DNA from: Microglena sp. YARC
Taxonomy: Eukaryota > Chlorophyta > Chlorophyceae > Chlamydomonadales > Chlamydomonadaceae
Assembly (NCBI GenBank): GCA_022414725.1
Contig: CM039464.1
Coordinates: 51,602,017 to 51,666,016 of the forward strand
Direction of reading: 5' to 3'
DNA: 64,000 nt
A program made the position numbers and the translations under genes. A model generated the notes under the pieces. That model did not search any database, had not been told where the DNA came from, and was given only the letters and a program-made list of their open reading frames with translations. Shown one piece after another: positions 26,995-38,804 of this stretch. Positions within the stretch are counted from its first letter, which is position 1. Every line of letters starts with the position of its first letter.

Positions 26995-28140
26995 GTGCTG
27001 TCTACACATGCGGATAACGTATGTAGTACACCCTGAGGCCAATGCATGTAGTACACACTGAGGCCCAAGCATGCAGTACACCCCGAGAGGCCACTGAATG
27101 TAGTACACCCTGAGAGGCCAATGCATGTGGTAAACACTGAGGCCCAAGCATGCAGTACACCCTGAGAGGTCACTAAATGTAGTACACTCTGAGAGGCCCA
27201 TGCATGTAGTACATACTGAGGCCTATACATGTAGTACACCCTGGGGCCCATACATGTAGTACACACTAAGAGGCCCTCGCATGTATTACACATTGAAGCC
27301 AATGCATATAGAACACACTGGGGCCCATGCATGTAGTACACCCTGGGGCCCATGCATGTCTTACACACTAAGGCCCTCCCATGTCCTACACACTGGAGCC
27401 CATGCATGTAATACACACTGGGGCCCATGCATGTAGTACACTCTGAGGCCCTTGCATGTACTAAACACTGAGAGGCCCGTGCATGTAATACACATTGAGG
27501 CCCATGCATGAAGGTGCACCCTGGGGCCCATGCATGTCTTACACACTGAGACCCTCGCATGTACGACACACTGGGGGGCATGCATATAGTACACACTGAG
27601 GCCCTCGCATGTGGTACACAATGAGAGGCCCATGCATGTAGTACACATTGAGGTCAATGCATATAATACACACTGGGCCCATGCATGTAGTACACAGTGA
27701 GGCCCTCGCAAATAATATACACTCGGTCTTATGCATGTAGTACAAACTCGGTCCCATGCATGTTATACACATTGGGGCCGCTGCATGCAGTACAAACTGA
27801 GAGACCTGTGCATGCAGTATACCCTGGGGCCCATGCATGTCTTACACACTGAGGCCCTCGCATGTAGAACAAACTGGGGCCCATGCATGGAGTACAAACT
27901 GGGGCCCATGCATGTAGTGCACACTGAGACCCATGCATGTAGTACACACTGAGAGGCCCATGCAAGTAGTACAAACTGAGGCCCATGCATGTAGTACACA
28001 CTGAGAGGCCCATGCATGTAGTATACACAGAGGAACATGCATAAAGTACACCCTCAGGACCTTACATGTTGTACACACGGAGAGGCTCATGCATGTAGTA
28101 CGCACTGAGAGGCCCATGCATTTAGTACACCCTAAACCAT
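26995..28140. repeat. ~28-bp minisatellite, about 40 copies
   Basis: Unit close to GAGGCCCATGCATGTAGTAC plus ACACT with 1-3-bp length variation. All four long Cys/Tyr/His-rich minus-strand frames here derive from the unit (about CTTCMGPSVYYMHG). No GT/AG logic is evident. Confidence 0.85.
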
Positions 28141-28585
28141 GTATCCAAATCAAAACAAAATCGATACAAACCAAGCCTATCGGAAGCAAGCAAAACAAAA
28201 CAAAACTGTACAAAAAAACCAGAACACTGAGCCAAACCATAAAATCTAAACCCAGGTAAATAATTAACCCTTCCCTCTGCCTGCACACAAAATGAGGTGG
28301 TGAGGGTGACAGTGGGGGCAGTGCTAATAGCTCACCTGTCCTTAGCTGCAGGTAATTAATCAACCCTTGCCTTGATTCTGGGTCGTCCCTTATCCCCCTG
28401 TGCACACATGAAGTGGTGAAGGTGACAGTGGGGGCAGTGATAATAGCTCGCCTGTCCTTAGCTGCAGGTAACTTATCAACCCTTGCCTTGATTATGGGTC
28501 GTCCTTTCACCCCCCTGCGCACACATGAGGTGATTAGGGGGACAGGGATGACAGTGCTGATAGCTGGCTTCTCCTTAGCAGCAGG
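28141..28585 (-). repeat. ~115-bp tandem repeat next to the ankyrin exon
   Basis: Three units (about 28262-28345, 28346-28462, 28463-28585) share CTGCAGGTAAYTTATCAACC, CTTGCCTTGATTMTGGGTCG, ACACATGARGTGGTGAAGG, GACAGTGGGGGCAGTGATAA. The right end merges into the last bases after the ankyrin exon. 28141-28261 shows nothing. Confidence 0.65.
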
Positions 28586-28599
28586 TTACAAGGCCTCAC

Positions 28600-29020
28600 G
28601 TAGCATACATTGCATCTCAGTGTGGCGTGGTCTCCTCGTAATATGAAGGGCATATTTATATGATTGGCTTGCCTGAGCAGCAGCATGTGGGGCTGCTAAT
28701 ATTATACGATATGCATGTGCGTGGCCTCCACATTCTGTCTCCACAAGAGCTTCACTGCTCCAACTATCAGCATGTGCAACATGCTGTGTGGCCTCCAGCA
28801 ACATATGCATGATCTCTGTGTGTTCTCCACGAGCTGCCTCCACAAGAGCAGCACTACTGCAAGCACCAGCATGTGTAGCACGATGCAAGCAGGAGCATAC
28901 GCACTATATGTATGTGGCCTCTACGCACTGCCAACACCAGAACATGTCCCCACTCATAATCAGCATGTGCAGCATCTATGTCAGCTAGTCCCAACGCTGG
29001 TCTCGGCGGCCACGTACATG
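28600..29020 (-). CDS. Ankyrin-repeat exon, frameshifted
   Basis: Minus strand from about 29020 (after TTTAGCTTATAG) to 28600 (before GTGAGGCC). Four units of 33 residues are visible: ADYEWGHVLVLAVRRGH then IHIVRMLL; SSAALVEAARGEHTEIMHML; SSEALVETECGGHAHAYRII; and a weaker YKYALHITRRPRHTEMQCML. The spacing of 33 and the ALxxAxxxGHxxxxxxLL pattern are those of ankyrin repeats, which bind proteins. A frame change between units one and two (near 28880-28890) breaks the reading frame. It may be a pseudogene piece, or an upstream exon of the minus-strand coiled-coil gene; the connection is not shown. Confidence 0.6.
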
Positions 29021-29684
29021 CCGACTATAAGCTAAAGAGGTATTTTACTGTTTTTTCTCGGTTTCTCTCTCGTCTCTCAAGGACTTACTTGTTTCTGCAT
29101 ATTTTATTTATTGCATATTTGTTATTTCATTATTTGGTTTCTTGCCAGTACCCTTTGCTTGCATTGTGTGTCTTGGTCGACTCAAGACAAGCCGCTCTCG
29201 CCCGCTCTACACTAAATCCGTCCAGGGGGATCTTCCTGCAATTCTCAGACAAGTCCTAATAAGCGCGTGTAGCACACACAGGGAAACGGTTAAGCAGGCA
29301 CAGGCAGGACAGGTAGCGAAAGGGGTATGGGGGCTGGGAGGGAACTTGCTCTGCAGACTGCGAGAAAAGGCGAGGAGCAGGTCCCTGGCGAGGAGGGAGG
29401 CTGGGAGTTTCGAAACTAGTGGAGTAAGTAGCTACCAGTAGCGGAATATACTACAAAACATTCGAAAACTTTGGCTCTTGGGTGCTGTGGTGCTGTTAAC
29501 TATAGTCATGAGCACTCAAACTGAGCCAAAGGTTAGGATGCGGAGGTGGCCGGAATCGTTCAAACAGCTCCTGGAGAGACGGAGAGAGACAGAGAGACAC
29601 GGGAGGAACTTAGGGCTTCAGCCCCGTGACCGTGGGGGCTAGAGGGGGCTACAGCGAGTGTTATCGGAGCGGCAAAAGTGAGGG
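29021..29684. other. No gene identified
   Basis: Unique-looking sequence with a T-rich stretch at 29048-29130. Open plus-strand frame 29142-29441 (basic, Arg/Ala-rich) has no recognisable motif. Confidence 0.4.
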
Positions 29685-29745
29685 GCCCTGAAACAAATGG
29701 ACAACGGGGTGGCCCTGGGCTGGGGGCTCCGCCAAAAATAAAAAC
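29685..29745 (-). repeat. Family D, 5' fragment
   Basis: Minus strand TTTTTGGCGGAGCCCCCAGC, CACCCCGTTGTCCATTTG matches the first ~60 bp of the family. Confidence 0.5.
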
Positions 29746-30754
29746 AGGGTACAAGCAATACTCGATAAAATGGTAACAGACAGGCGCAAGCCTGTACCCA
29801 ATCCCCGCCACCCCTCTACCCCACCCCACCCAACCCAACCCAACCCCAACGAACCAGCGAACCAGCGAATCAGAATTGTATTCCGTGTATTCCGTGTATT
29901 CCGTGAATTCCGAATTGCTGGTGACTTCCAGGTGACTTCCAGGTGAATTCCTAGCATTTCATGCATTCGCGTTGGCGTACTGCCGCGTACTGATTACTCT
30001 GACATGCCCGGAATACAATTTGTTCATAACCAACGTCGCCTGTACCGAACTCCTGTTCGTTGCCACCCACACATTGCAAGTTGCGTGTTGCCACCGTCCT
30101 CTGACATACTAAAACAGGAGGTGTAAGCGCGCAGGCTCTCAATATGGCGCCATCCTAAGCTCCATGCACTCGAAGTGTTGGTTTATCACACGCTTGCCAC
30201 GACATCCACCTGCCCCAGTGGAGCATTCAAGGACCTGCGGAAGCTACAGAACGAATCACTGCGACACGAGAGGACTGAGCCGTTGACAGGGCTAACTTAA
30301 CTCCAGGACCTAAGGTGCGCTGTGATGCGACTTTGTCGTTAGTAGGCCCTGGCCGAGTACTGCATCGCTACCAACAACCTAGTTCCTTGGGTTGTGTATT
30401 CCGGATTCGATTATCAGCTTGGTCGGAGACGTTGCTGCAAGATTTGAGTGGTGCGCGATGCAGCCTACTCGCCAGCCTGGGCGGTTCATCCTACCCATGT
30501 AGTCCAACCCGTTCCCTCGAGCGATTCTAGTTCGTACTGTATGGGATTAGCGCGCCCCGGCACATGAGTAGGATCGTTGAAACCAGCAGTTGAAGGAAAT
30601 AATGTGTAAGGTGCTGGTGAGGGAGTGGAGAGCTCTGTGGATAAGGGGCTGGGGGGGGTGGGCGAGGTAGGAGGTCGGAGGAGCAAAACACAAACACTAC
30701 ACCAAACATCAATCTCTTACCACATGCCTGCCTCCATCACCTGCATCCTTGCAG
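29746..30754. other. No gene identified
   Basis: Includes CCAACCCAACCC (29822-29860) and three CGTGTATTC repeats. The plus-strand frame 30315-30530 is open for 71 codons with balanced composition and could hold an upstream exon of the gene at 30755, but I see no clear donor that fits. Confidence 0.35.
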
Positions 30755-31885
30755 GAATTTGTGGGCATCTGCTTAATCCAGGGTGCCGCTTCCCCTGAAT
30801 TGCTCCACATAACAAGTGCGCTTGCGAGTCTCACAAGCAGCATGGCCAACAAGAACGCACGTCCATCAAATATTGCCAGCTTCCTCCGCAGTCTTCTATG
30901 TGCAAGCAGCTATGACGAATGCTCGAAGGATGAGGGCTCTGACTGCTCTGTTGTCAAGGCAGCTCAGGTGAAGAAAGCTTGGACTCAGAAATCTGACCAC
31001 GGCCGCGAGTGGTCCAACGCTGTCCTGAACCAGAAGTGCACAAGCGGGGATGGCAGAAATAAGTGCCCCACCTCATCGTCCCTAGCAAGTGGCAAAACTC
31101 AGAGGCACCATGAGAGCTTCGTCAACTTGCCTAGGCCTTCAGGACTCTCTGACCTCAATGGGCCAGCAGACATATCCATGTCCTTTTCGTTTGGTGGCAC
31201 CCGCAACCTAAAAGATGAGCCCTCATCTCATGCGAAAAGCATGCACGCATATCAGGAGGCAAGCATGCACTCTTCAGAAGGCAGGCACCGCACTCCACCT
31301 AGAGAGCACTGCCTGCGTCCTCTGTCGAATAGCAATTGCAGTTATTTGCCAACTCGTAGCTCGAGCAGTGTCATGCGCCATTCTACAAATTCCATGGGCC
31401 ATGCTATGGTTGAAGCAAGCCAAGCGTCCAGCAACCGGTTTGCCAGTCCAAGTGGTCGCTGCCGTATGTCGATAGAAAGTGCTTTGTCCTTGCCAGTTTC
31501 TCCAAGGCCATCATGGCATCGAACATCCAGTCTCACCCCTCGTCTTCAGAAAAGTTGAGTGGGCAGGCTTCTAGAGTTGCAAATGCTAAGCTCTCCTACC
31601 CTACGGAGAACCGCCAGACCATATGGTGTATCCCAGTCCTTCATGCTCCCCTCTTCGTCCCGTTCATTCCTATCTAGCCGACCATTTGAGTCAGCAGATA
31701 CCTCTTCTGCACCCTCATGTTGCAGCCTTCAAGAGATGAAGACAAGAAACCGAGATTTGCGAGAAAGCCGTTCAGTATATTTGTTGGCAAAACCCTCCCC
31801 AGCCTCCTCCAACAGCCTTGAAGTGATGAAGACGAAATCGAGGATGGGGGATAGGTACTGCCTAGAAACTGCTAGGCGTAGCTAA
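30755..31885 (+). CDS. Ser/Arg-rich exon, open past an in-frame stop
   Basis: Begins after CATCCTTGCAG at 30755 in phase 0: EFVGICLIQGAASPELLHIT, SALASLTSSMANKNARPSN, then a long Ser/Arg/His-rich region (SFSFGGTRNLKDEPSSHAK; RMSIESALSLPVSPRPSWHR) to TGA at 31556-31558. The same frame then stays open to 31883 with similar composition (SSRSFLSSRPFESADTSSAP), which suggests the TGA is a mutation, a sequencing error or is spliced out. The C-terminal end runs into a MITE fragment (31838-31895). It resembles a low-complexity phosphoprotein; no domain recognised. Confidence 0.5.
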
Positions 31886-31895
31886 CAAGAAACAA
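31838..31895. mobile_element. MITE terminal fragment
   Basis: ACTGCCTAGAAACTGCTAGG, CGTAGCTAACAAGAAACAATG is the right end of the CACTGTTT subfamily. It provides the last codons and the TAA of the downstream open frame. Confidence 0.6.
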
Positions 31896-32344
31896 TGGTG
31901 CTTGACTCAATTTCGATTTCAACCCAAATCTTCCTCAACCATCCTTCAATCCAATCGGTTGCTTCACCAGCGCCACCTGGCTGCACCAGGGGTGAGCTGA
32001 GGAGCAAAGAGAATGCTCCAGCCAATGCCCGATCTCCCTCCCCCTTCCCGGCCTTCCCCCTTCCCTCCCCCCTCCCCGCTCTCACCACCCTTCAATCCAA
32101 TCGGTGGATTCACCAGTGCCATCTGTATCCAACCTTAATGAACTCCAGGGGCGACAACCTCTTGGCGAACACTTTCAGGTTTTATGAGTATGAGTACGGC
32201 CTCTCATGATGATGATGATGATTACATTTGTCTTGATGCCCTGCTGGAAACCAAATGTGCCCGCAGCTTGACTGACTCAAGAGGGACTCATGAATATCAT
32301 GCACAAAAAATAAAAGAAAAAACTATTTGTCTGCTAGACTGTTT
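31896..32344. other. No gene; direct repeat
   Basis: CAACCATCCTTCAATCCAAT at 31936 and CACCCTTCAATCCAATCGGT at 32087 belong to a ~155-bp direct repeat (CACCAGYGCCA in both). Rest unassigned. Confidence 0.4.
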
Positions 32345-32560
32345 CCGCGGAACTACACTGATTCATTATTGGGCTACTCATGTCAGCTTCCCGCCAGCTC
32401 CATTAGCCAGCCACTGGGGCAAGACCAAAGCTTTCAGCTGCATTTGAATGCCCATCATATTAGCTTTCAGATGCACCATCTAGCTTCACGTTTGGCTGAA
32501 GGACAGGGAAAGGGAGCTGCCTAGAAGCTGCTACTTGTACGCTAAGCTTCAAAAAAAAAA
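32345..32560. mobile_element. MITE (CACTGTTT subfamily), degenerate
   Basis: GGGCTACTCATGTCAGCTTC at the left, GGGAGCTGCCTAGAAGCTGC at the right, with AGCCACTGGGGCAAGACCAA and TTTCAGCTGCATTTGAATG inside. Confidence 0.65.
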
Positions 32561-33654
32561 AAACGACTATTTGCTTGATGGGCTCAAAGGAGCCTTGTTC
32601 GAAAGTCCGAATAATTTATCTTGAAACACTATGTGCTGACACTGAATCCTCCTAGAGAGGGTGCAGAGATGCACGCGTCGGTGCTACAGACTCCTTTTTG
32701 TACGTCTTGTCCTTGATCAGTTGTTCCTCTCCGTACGCTTTCCTTTGGGATTTGGCCTTAGATTTTTTGTATCACGCCGTCTTGAGGTTATATTTGCCTG
32801 ACCTCCCCACTTGGCCATTCAGCCACTGTTTTGTTTCCGTGCGATTTATTAATTTAGCAACTCGGTACAACCCCAGTACGCCGCATTGCCCCCTGAACCC
32901 CGCGCTTTGCGGAGCCTGGGGGAAGCATTTCTGACTTCCGTGCTGACAGGGAAAATGTACGTTCTAATTTATGTTATGTTGACGTCAGGACTCGGTTGAC
33001 GTTCTAAAATGTGTTGATGTTTACGATTGAATTAATTGCCATAGTTAGTCATTCTAGCAAGATAATGGGATGGCTTCAATACAGAGTACTCTCTACCTTG
33101 CAGATCCTAGAACCATGTAACCTAATGACGGTGCTATTTAGATTGATTACATGGTATATGAGCTTTCAGGCTGCCCTCCTTTTGCATGCAGAGTATAAAC
33201 GGTATGGGAAGTATGAACACTTCTACTTACACCACACCCCTGGGTACACATTGTTATCACTAGGCTGCATGATGTTGTTTAGAATAGGCCATGCACCAGT
33301 GTAACATGTTCAAGTAGAGACATTCAGTCGCATTAATAGATTTTATTATAATTAAACCGAGAATTAAACCTCCTAATATGTAACGTCAATTCATATTACT
33401 CTGGGCCAAAACGTTTATGTATACTGCTACCCAAGTCAACAGTCTGCGTCGCCCGAAACATTAATAATTGTGCATGCCGATGCTTTAGCCAAGCCGCCGG
33501 TTGCTCAGAAACGTTAAGTAGTGTACGTGACCGACGCTCCAGCCAACGTTTCTGAATCCGAAAATAGTAACCAGACCTAAGATGATGATGGCCGAATTCT
33601 CAAATACACATTAAAAGCGTGCAAATTGCGATTAATCGTGCTTGACAAAATAGC
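32561..33654. other. No gene identified
   Basis: Open plus-strand frame 33011-33304 (97 codons, hydrophobic, MSFQAALLLHAEYKRYGKYE) has no splice borders or recognised motif. CCCCGCGCTTTGCGGAGCC at 32898 recurs near 37240 and 53135 as part of another short repeat. Confidence 0.35.
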
Positions 33655-34400
33655 AGGGTGCCCTGGCGGGTCTCCTGGAGGTCGCCCCTGGAGGTGGTGT
33701 AATACCGTAATGTCCGTCAAGCAAACTGAATCCTCCGTGTCGCTGGTTTGTGTAGGGAGACCCACCTCCTGGGGTGAAAGTCCTTAAAAAAAAGCAGCAG
33801 CGGCAGCCTCCTTGATGATAGATGAACAAGCAGTTGCTTACTTGTCGTCTTATCCGTACAATTTAATATTGGGGGGGTCAATAATCAATATAGCATGGCA
33901 TGGCATTATTGCTTACTTGGTGGCCTGGAAGGCTAATGAACTTAATAGCCCACTGACTCCCCGAAGTTCCATGGAGGCAGGTGCAGCAACTCCCGAGGCT
34001 GCAGTAGCTACTGCGCAACCTGGAGGAACTAGTGCGAAACAGCAGATTTCCTTGTCAAGCACAATGCGCTGATGCAATGAGCTGCGAGAGGCACGGAGAT
34101 GCGAATTTTCCAAGGGGAGATCGTAGGCATGCTCCAGGTCCCTAGATTGAGTCCACAGGACAGGATGGGAACGACACATGCATGACAACGCCAACGTCCA
34201 CAGTCCGCAACCATGAGATCAGTACGCGACGAAGTGCCCTCCGAGGTAATCCGCCCCAGACGCAGACGGGAATCGAACACGAGTCCCTTACATTTCAGGG
34301 CAGTCAGTTTAACCGGCTAATTTGACCGTTTTGGGGTTGAAATGTGAAGATGTGTCGATGTGACGATTTGAAGATTTGAAGATTTCCCGTAAGTATCGCA
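33655..34400 (-). mobile_element. Dispersed repeat H with tRNA-like head
   Basis: Matches 60100-60910 over several hundred bp (CGAAGTTCCATGGAGGCAGG, TTCCTTGTCAAGCACAATGC, GATGCAATGAGCTGCGAGAG). On the minus strand the right end (about 34330-34240) reads TTAGCCGGTTAAACTGACTG, then GTGTTCGATTCCCGTCTG, which resemble Pol III A and B boxes at tRNA spacing. A tRNA-derived SINE is the simplest reading. A fragment (GAATCCTCCRGGTCGCTGGT) is at 49955-50035. A short conserved frame (SSMEAGAATPGA) on the plus strand in both copies is probably incidental. Confidence 0.55.
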
Positions 34401-34671
34401 TAGGTCTGTCCTCCCTAGGCCCTCAACTGAAAGGCATCCACCCCTCCACCCAAACAGGGTTGTTCGGGACGCTGCGTCCCCCGTCGCAGAAGCAACGTCG
34501 AAGAGTCTGGTTACGTGGGGAGGGTCCGTTGGCCAGAAGGAAGGGTCCGTTATGTCGCAGGACGCAAGCTATAAAATGTGTTGCGTCTCAGGCAGCAGAG
34601 CTGGGGGTCCTCCTGAAGCACCCTGCACCCAACTTACCCCTCATCATTTGATCAGGGAGCCCATGCCCTTC
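34401..34671. other. No gene identified
   Basis: An Arg-rich plus-strand frame overlaps the edge of repeat H. No borders or motif. Confidence 0.4.
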
Positions 34672-34826
34672 AGCAGGCAGCACCCTGCCTAGGTTGTTAA
34701 ACAGATGTTCAGGATGTTAAACACCTGTCTGTGTACATCATTTGTCAAATATGTAGTTGATGAACAGGTGTTTGACACCCTGAACACCTGTTTAACAAAC
34801 TGAACAGGTGCAGGCTGCAGTAGCCA
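34672..34826. mobile_element. Fold-back element E, second copy
   Basis: GGCAGCACCCTGCCTAGG, TTGTTAAACAGATGTTCAGG at the left; CCTGAACACCTGTTTAACAA, ACTGAACAGGTGCAGGCTGC at the right. About 75-80% similar to 23831-23990 by eye. Confidence 0.65.
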
Positions 34827-35455
34827 CAGGCCCACAGCCTTCAAGCGAGAAGTAAGCATGTGCTTTAAGATCCGGTGGGCGTAGAAGCCCCTCTCCACAG
34901 TTGCTTCCTGGCGCCTCCGCCAGATATATACAATAATACAACGATATTCCGATATATCCCGGGATGAGGAGCGATATATTTTACATCTACTGTCCGTGCA
35001 CCTTTCCCGAAATTGTGAGGACGGTGTGTAAGTAGCCTCTTGCATTCTCCACGACTCGACGAGGAGTGGCAAAAATAAGGAAATTACGCACTGCGGCTTG
35101 GCTACCGGAACGGGTCGCGAAGGAAGCGCAAAAAACGGGATCTCGAACTCGCTAGGTAGAAAGTAGAAACCGAATGTAACCCACGAATGTAACCCTCCCG
35201 TCCCAGCTGTACAAGATAACGCTCTACCCTGGCTCTAACCTCCCCCAACCGCCAGCGGCTGCTGTATAGCTATCTCATCTTCCAAGAAATGATGTGGGCG
35301 CACATATATTTCCGACACCTAGTACAAGCCCTGCCCGTGCTCTTCTCTCGGCTCCTCCACATCTGAAGCGCTGCCCCCCCCCTCCCCCCCCCCCCCCTAC
35401 CACATTTCCAAACCTGCTGAATTTACGCAGAATCTCACCTGGGCTGTAGAATAAG
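34827..35455. other. No gene identified; possible upstream region of the exon at 35456
   Basis: C-run at 35377-35397 with one T. No TATA-like element I would trust. Confidence 0.35.
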
Positions 35456-35620
35456 ATGCAAGCTATCATTCGAGCCCCCGGCCTTGGCCAACAACTTCGC
35501 ATGAAACACGCAACTGCAACCCGCCGTTTTTTACCCCCCCGTGATGCGCTGCTCCTGACGAGGCCGCTCGTGGTCGGGAAAGCGCGCAGCGGTGCCGCAT
35601 CGTCCCCTTCGGCCCCCGAG
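35456..35620 (+). CDS. Candidate first exon with organelle transit peptide, possibly of purU
   Basis: ATG at 35456, 55 codons, then CCCGAG|GTGAGCATC donor. MQAIIRAPGLGQQLRMKHAT, ATRRFLPPRDALLLTRPLVV, then Ser/Ala-rich: basic, Arg-rich and acid-free until the last residue, as in plastid or mitochondrial leaders. Phase 0 at the end, matching the exon at 40212. The 4.6-kb gap to that exon is long even here, and a minus-strand exon candidate (38694-38639) lies within it, so the link to purU is tentative. Confidence 0.45.
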
Positions 35621-37977
35621 GTGAGCATCGAGGCATCCAACGAAATTGACGCAAGGGTACCTGTGCTGAATAATTGTTACTCTGCTGATACTGCATAATG
35701 AATGCGCAGTCGTGGCGACGATTAGGTGGGCATGCAAGCCACATTTCATAATTGTCGCAACGCAACTAATCTGGTGCTACTTGCTAAATGCCAAGGCAAT
35801 AGCTTGCTTGATTAACGCTCTTAGCTATGGTGCTGTCGCTGTTGGTGACAACTAGGTAGGCACGCAAGCAACGTTTCGCAGTTGTCGCAAGGCAGCCAAT
35901 TTGTCGCATTGCTATAACCTTGCTATAACGGCAGCATCGTCGATGCGCTTCCTTCGTGGTGACTGGGCAGGCAATTCGGCAGGCACGAAACCTGGCAAGG
36001 AATAACATATTTTTCGCAAGTGACGCGAAGCAACCGATATGCCGAATGGTTAAAGCTACTGCTCCGACCTGCTGGCATGCACGCCCTTCCAGAGTCATCA
36101 GGTCCAGGGTATATGTATCTTGCACGGATGTTACAGACTTGCCCAACCTCGAACAATGCAGATCTGCTCCATACATCAGGTCCGGGGTGTATGCACGTAT
36201 CTTGCATGCAGTCCAAGGGGTAGCAAATTAGGGAACTTGCCCAACCTCAAACAATCAAGATAATTCTAGACTTCCAGGAGGTGCTATAAAAAGCACTACA
36301 TGACCAGGTCCAGGGAATTACTGAACCAGGGATGAAACTAAACGGTAAGACAGTTAAAAGGCATGTCCGGGCTGGTCCAGGTCTAAACATTAAGGCAAAA
36401 AAAGCTGAAAACAGTACCCCACAGGCCACTAGGAGCACCATAAAACTACGAAAAGACACAGGTCTCTGTCCTTAATTAAAACCCCGGTCAGGTCTGGATG
36501 CGCTTGAACTTGAAAATAAGGTTGAACTAGAACTGTGAGTGGTTGGTTATGGTTGATGGTTGTGTTTAGAGGTGTGTGTGTGTGGTGGTGGGGGTGGTGG
36601 GGGTGGGGGCAGTAGAAGTTGGAGCTGAAGTGAGAGTGATAGTAGAGTTTGGGGGAGGGGGGGGGGGGGGGGGGGGGGGGGGTCAGTATAACTTGACCTT
36701 GAAATAAAAAATTGTAATATGGCTCCAGTGAGCAATTTAGCTTCTCGCCATTATCAGCAGTAACATCAATAATATTCAATGGGAAGCATAATCATGGACA
36801 GGCCATTGTCAACCAATTGGAAAGTAGCTTCAAAGCCAGTATGTTTTAATTTCAGATATCTGTAAGCCAGGTTGAGGAGCTACTTGGGCTACTCAAGCTT
36901 GATTTCAGGATTGTTGCGCAGATATTGCATGCCAAAGCGCAAAATATGTAGCCCTGGGGGGTGGGGGGCATTTCTGACTAGTTTAGCCAGATCAAGTTTA
37001 GGGTTTAGGATTTCAGGATTCATGATCAGGAATGCGAAGCATGGGGCTGAGTTCAGAGGGTTCATGCGTCGCTATGCAACAACAGAATAGCGACGCAGTG
37101 GCAACGCGTCGTCAAAAGAAAAGAAAAACTGAAACCAGCTCCAAGGCATCCAGGTGACATGTCACCTTTTCTTTGTGCGACGCGTCAAAAATTGAGCGAA
37201 TCAGTGCGACCCCAGAGTGATGCGCTGCCCCCCAAACCCCGCGGATTGCAAAGCGCGGAGCCCAGGGGGGTAGGGTTTGGGGGGGGGGGGGGGGGGGTAG
37301 GGGAGTATTTCTGACTAGTTTAGCCTGACTCAAGCTTTGCCATGCAGTGACGGAATAGCGATGGACAGGTGAGGCGTCGTCGGAGATAAACAGTGGTACA
37401 TATAAGCATGGGCATGCATACAAGGACGTGTATACAAGGCATTTGAAATGTTAACTTGTAAAAAAGGCATGTATACAAGAGCATACAACGGGGAAAATGA
37501 AAAATGTTAAAAAGACATGCAAAGGCATTTAAAGGCTGTGTCGAGTTAAGTAAATGTAAAAATACATTGAAAGGCAGTGCAAAGGCATGTACAGGCTGTG
37601 TCAAGTCAAGTAAATGTAAAAAACGTGTAATGGCTGTGCAAAGGCATTTAAAGGCTGAGTCAAGTGAAGTAAATGTAAAAAATACACATAAAGGCATTTG
37701 AAGGCTGTGTCAAGTTAAGTAAATGCAAAGCAGACATGTTAAGGTAAAAAGACATGTAAACCCTAAACAGAACAAGCACTTATGAACTGAACCCTAAACA
37801 ATGGTTTTACAGACGGAGGCCCTGAGTTCGTTCTACAGTCTGCTACAGTGATAAATTAATTTTGCGATTCTCGTCGCACTCTTTAATATCTAGTAGATGA
37901 AACACAAGAGTCAAAAACACAAGGGGACAACACAAAACATATAATTACTTCAAAGTTCAAAGAGGAAAGACAATTCT
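35621..37977. other. No gene identified; several low-complexity tracts
   Basis: 36070-36225 holds a ~75-bp direct repeat (CATCAGGTCCRGGGTRTATG). G-runs sit at 36656-36682 and 37278-37297. GTGTGTGGTGGTGGGGG is at 36575. Four ~58-bp units with AAAGGCATTTAAAGGCTG and TCAAGTTAAGTAAATGTAAA lie at 37520-37730. Part of a family C copy is at 36718-36770. Confidence 0.5.
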
Positions 37978-38104
37978 AGTTTTTTTTGCCCGGAAATGTT
38001 ACAAAAGGCTACAAAAGCACTAGAAGGCACTGAAACGCTGTCCCTGGAGGATTCTAACTATTAAGCTAGAAAAAAACCACTTTCAGGTTTGAAAAAAAAA
38101 ACTG
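37978..38104 (-). mobile_element. hAT-like element B, truncated copy
   Basis: Minus strand CAGTTTTTTTTTTCAAACCT, then TCCTCCAGGGACAGCGTTTC matches the left ~100 bp of the complete element at 41285-41490. The right end is missing. Confidence 0.6.
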
Positions 38105-38490
38105 GATTGGGCAATTAGTGGCACCAGTTTAGGTTTATACTAAGCTTATAGCAATCGTAGTTTGTACCTTTAACTTGTGAATTCGGCCTGAGAATTCTGA
38201 CATTTGGCCTGATAATCGAGAATTTTGAGAATTGTCGGAAATTTTGCCTGAAAAAGTGGAGGTATGAATTACAAACTACGAAACGCAAACCCAAATCATC
38301 CGCTTCTGCTAATTTTGGTGCAACCACAGTTCTGTTTGAACTCTTGTGAGGTGGTGCAACTCTGGTAGGTATCTTAAACTACAAAATGCTTCGAAAATCC
38401 AAATATTTTGAATTACAAAAGACTTTGAAAATCCAAATCCAAATTATCCCCTGAACGGCTTAAGGATGACACAAACCCCATCTTACCTCC

Positions 38491-38521
<31 letters not shown>

Positions 38522-38638
38522 CACACACACACACAAAAAAGTGTCTACATACTACATACGAACAATTCAGACCGCCAAGCACTGTGCACTGTGAAGTGAT
38601 GGCTAGAATACAACGCACCAAACTTGGATGGCACTCAC

Positions 38639-38694
38639 CTATATTATGCATAGTCTTGTAATCTGTAGCACCCAGCTGCTCAGCACTTCTTTTC
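38639..38694 (-). CDS. Candidate 56-nt exon, orphan
   Basis: From 38694 after GTGGGTTAG to 38639 before GTGAGTGCC, with one base, 18 codons (KRSAEQLGATDYKTMHNI), one base. Good borders but no partner. It may belong to an unseen minus-strand gene within this interval. Confidence 0.3.
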
Positions 38695-38804
38695 CTAACC
38701 CACGTTACCCACCTAACCCACCTAAACCTAAACCCTGAAAACTTAAACCACCTAAACCCTAAACCACCTAAACCCAAGTGCTGACCAGCTCCCCCCCTAA
38801 TCCC

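Noticed and set aside
26958..28522. Cys/His/Tyr-rich frames that look like zinc-binding proteins
   Set aside because: They follow the ~28-bp minisatellite unit; the cysteine spacing is the repeat period.
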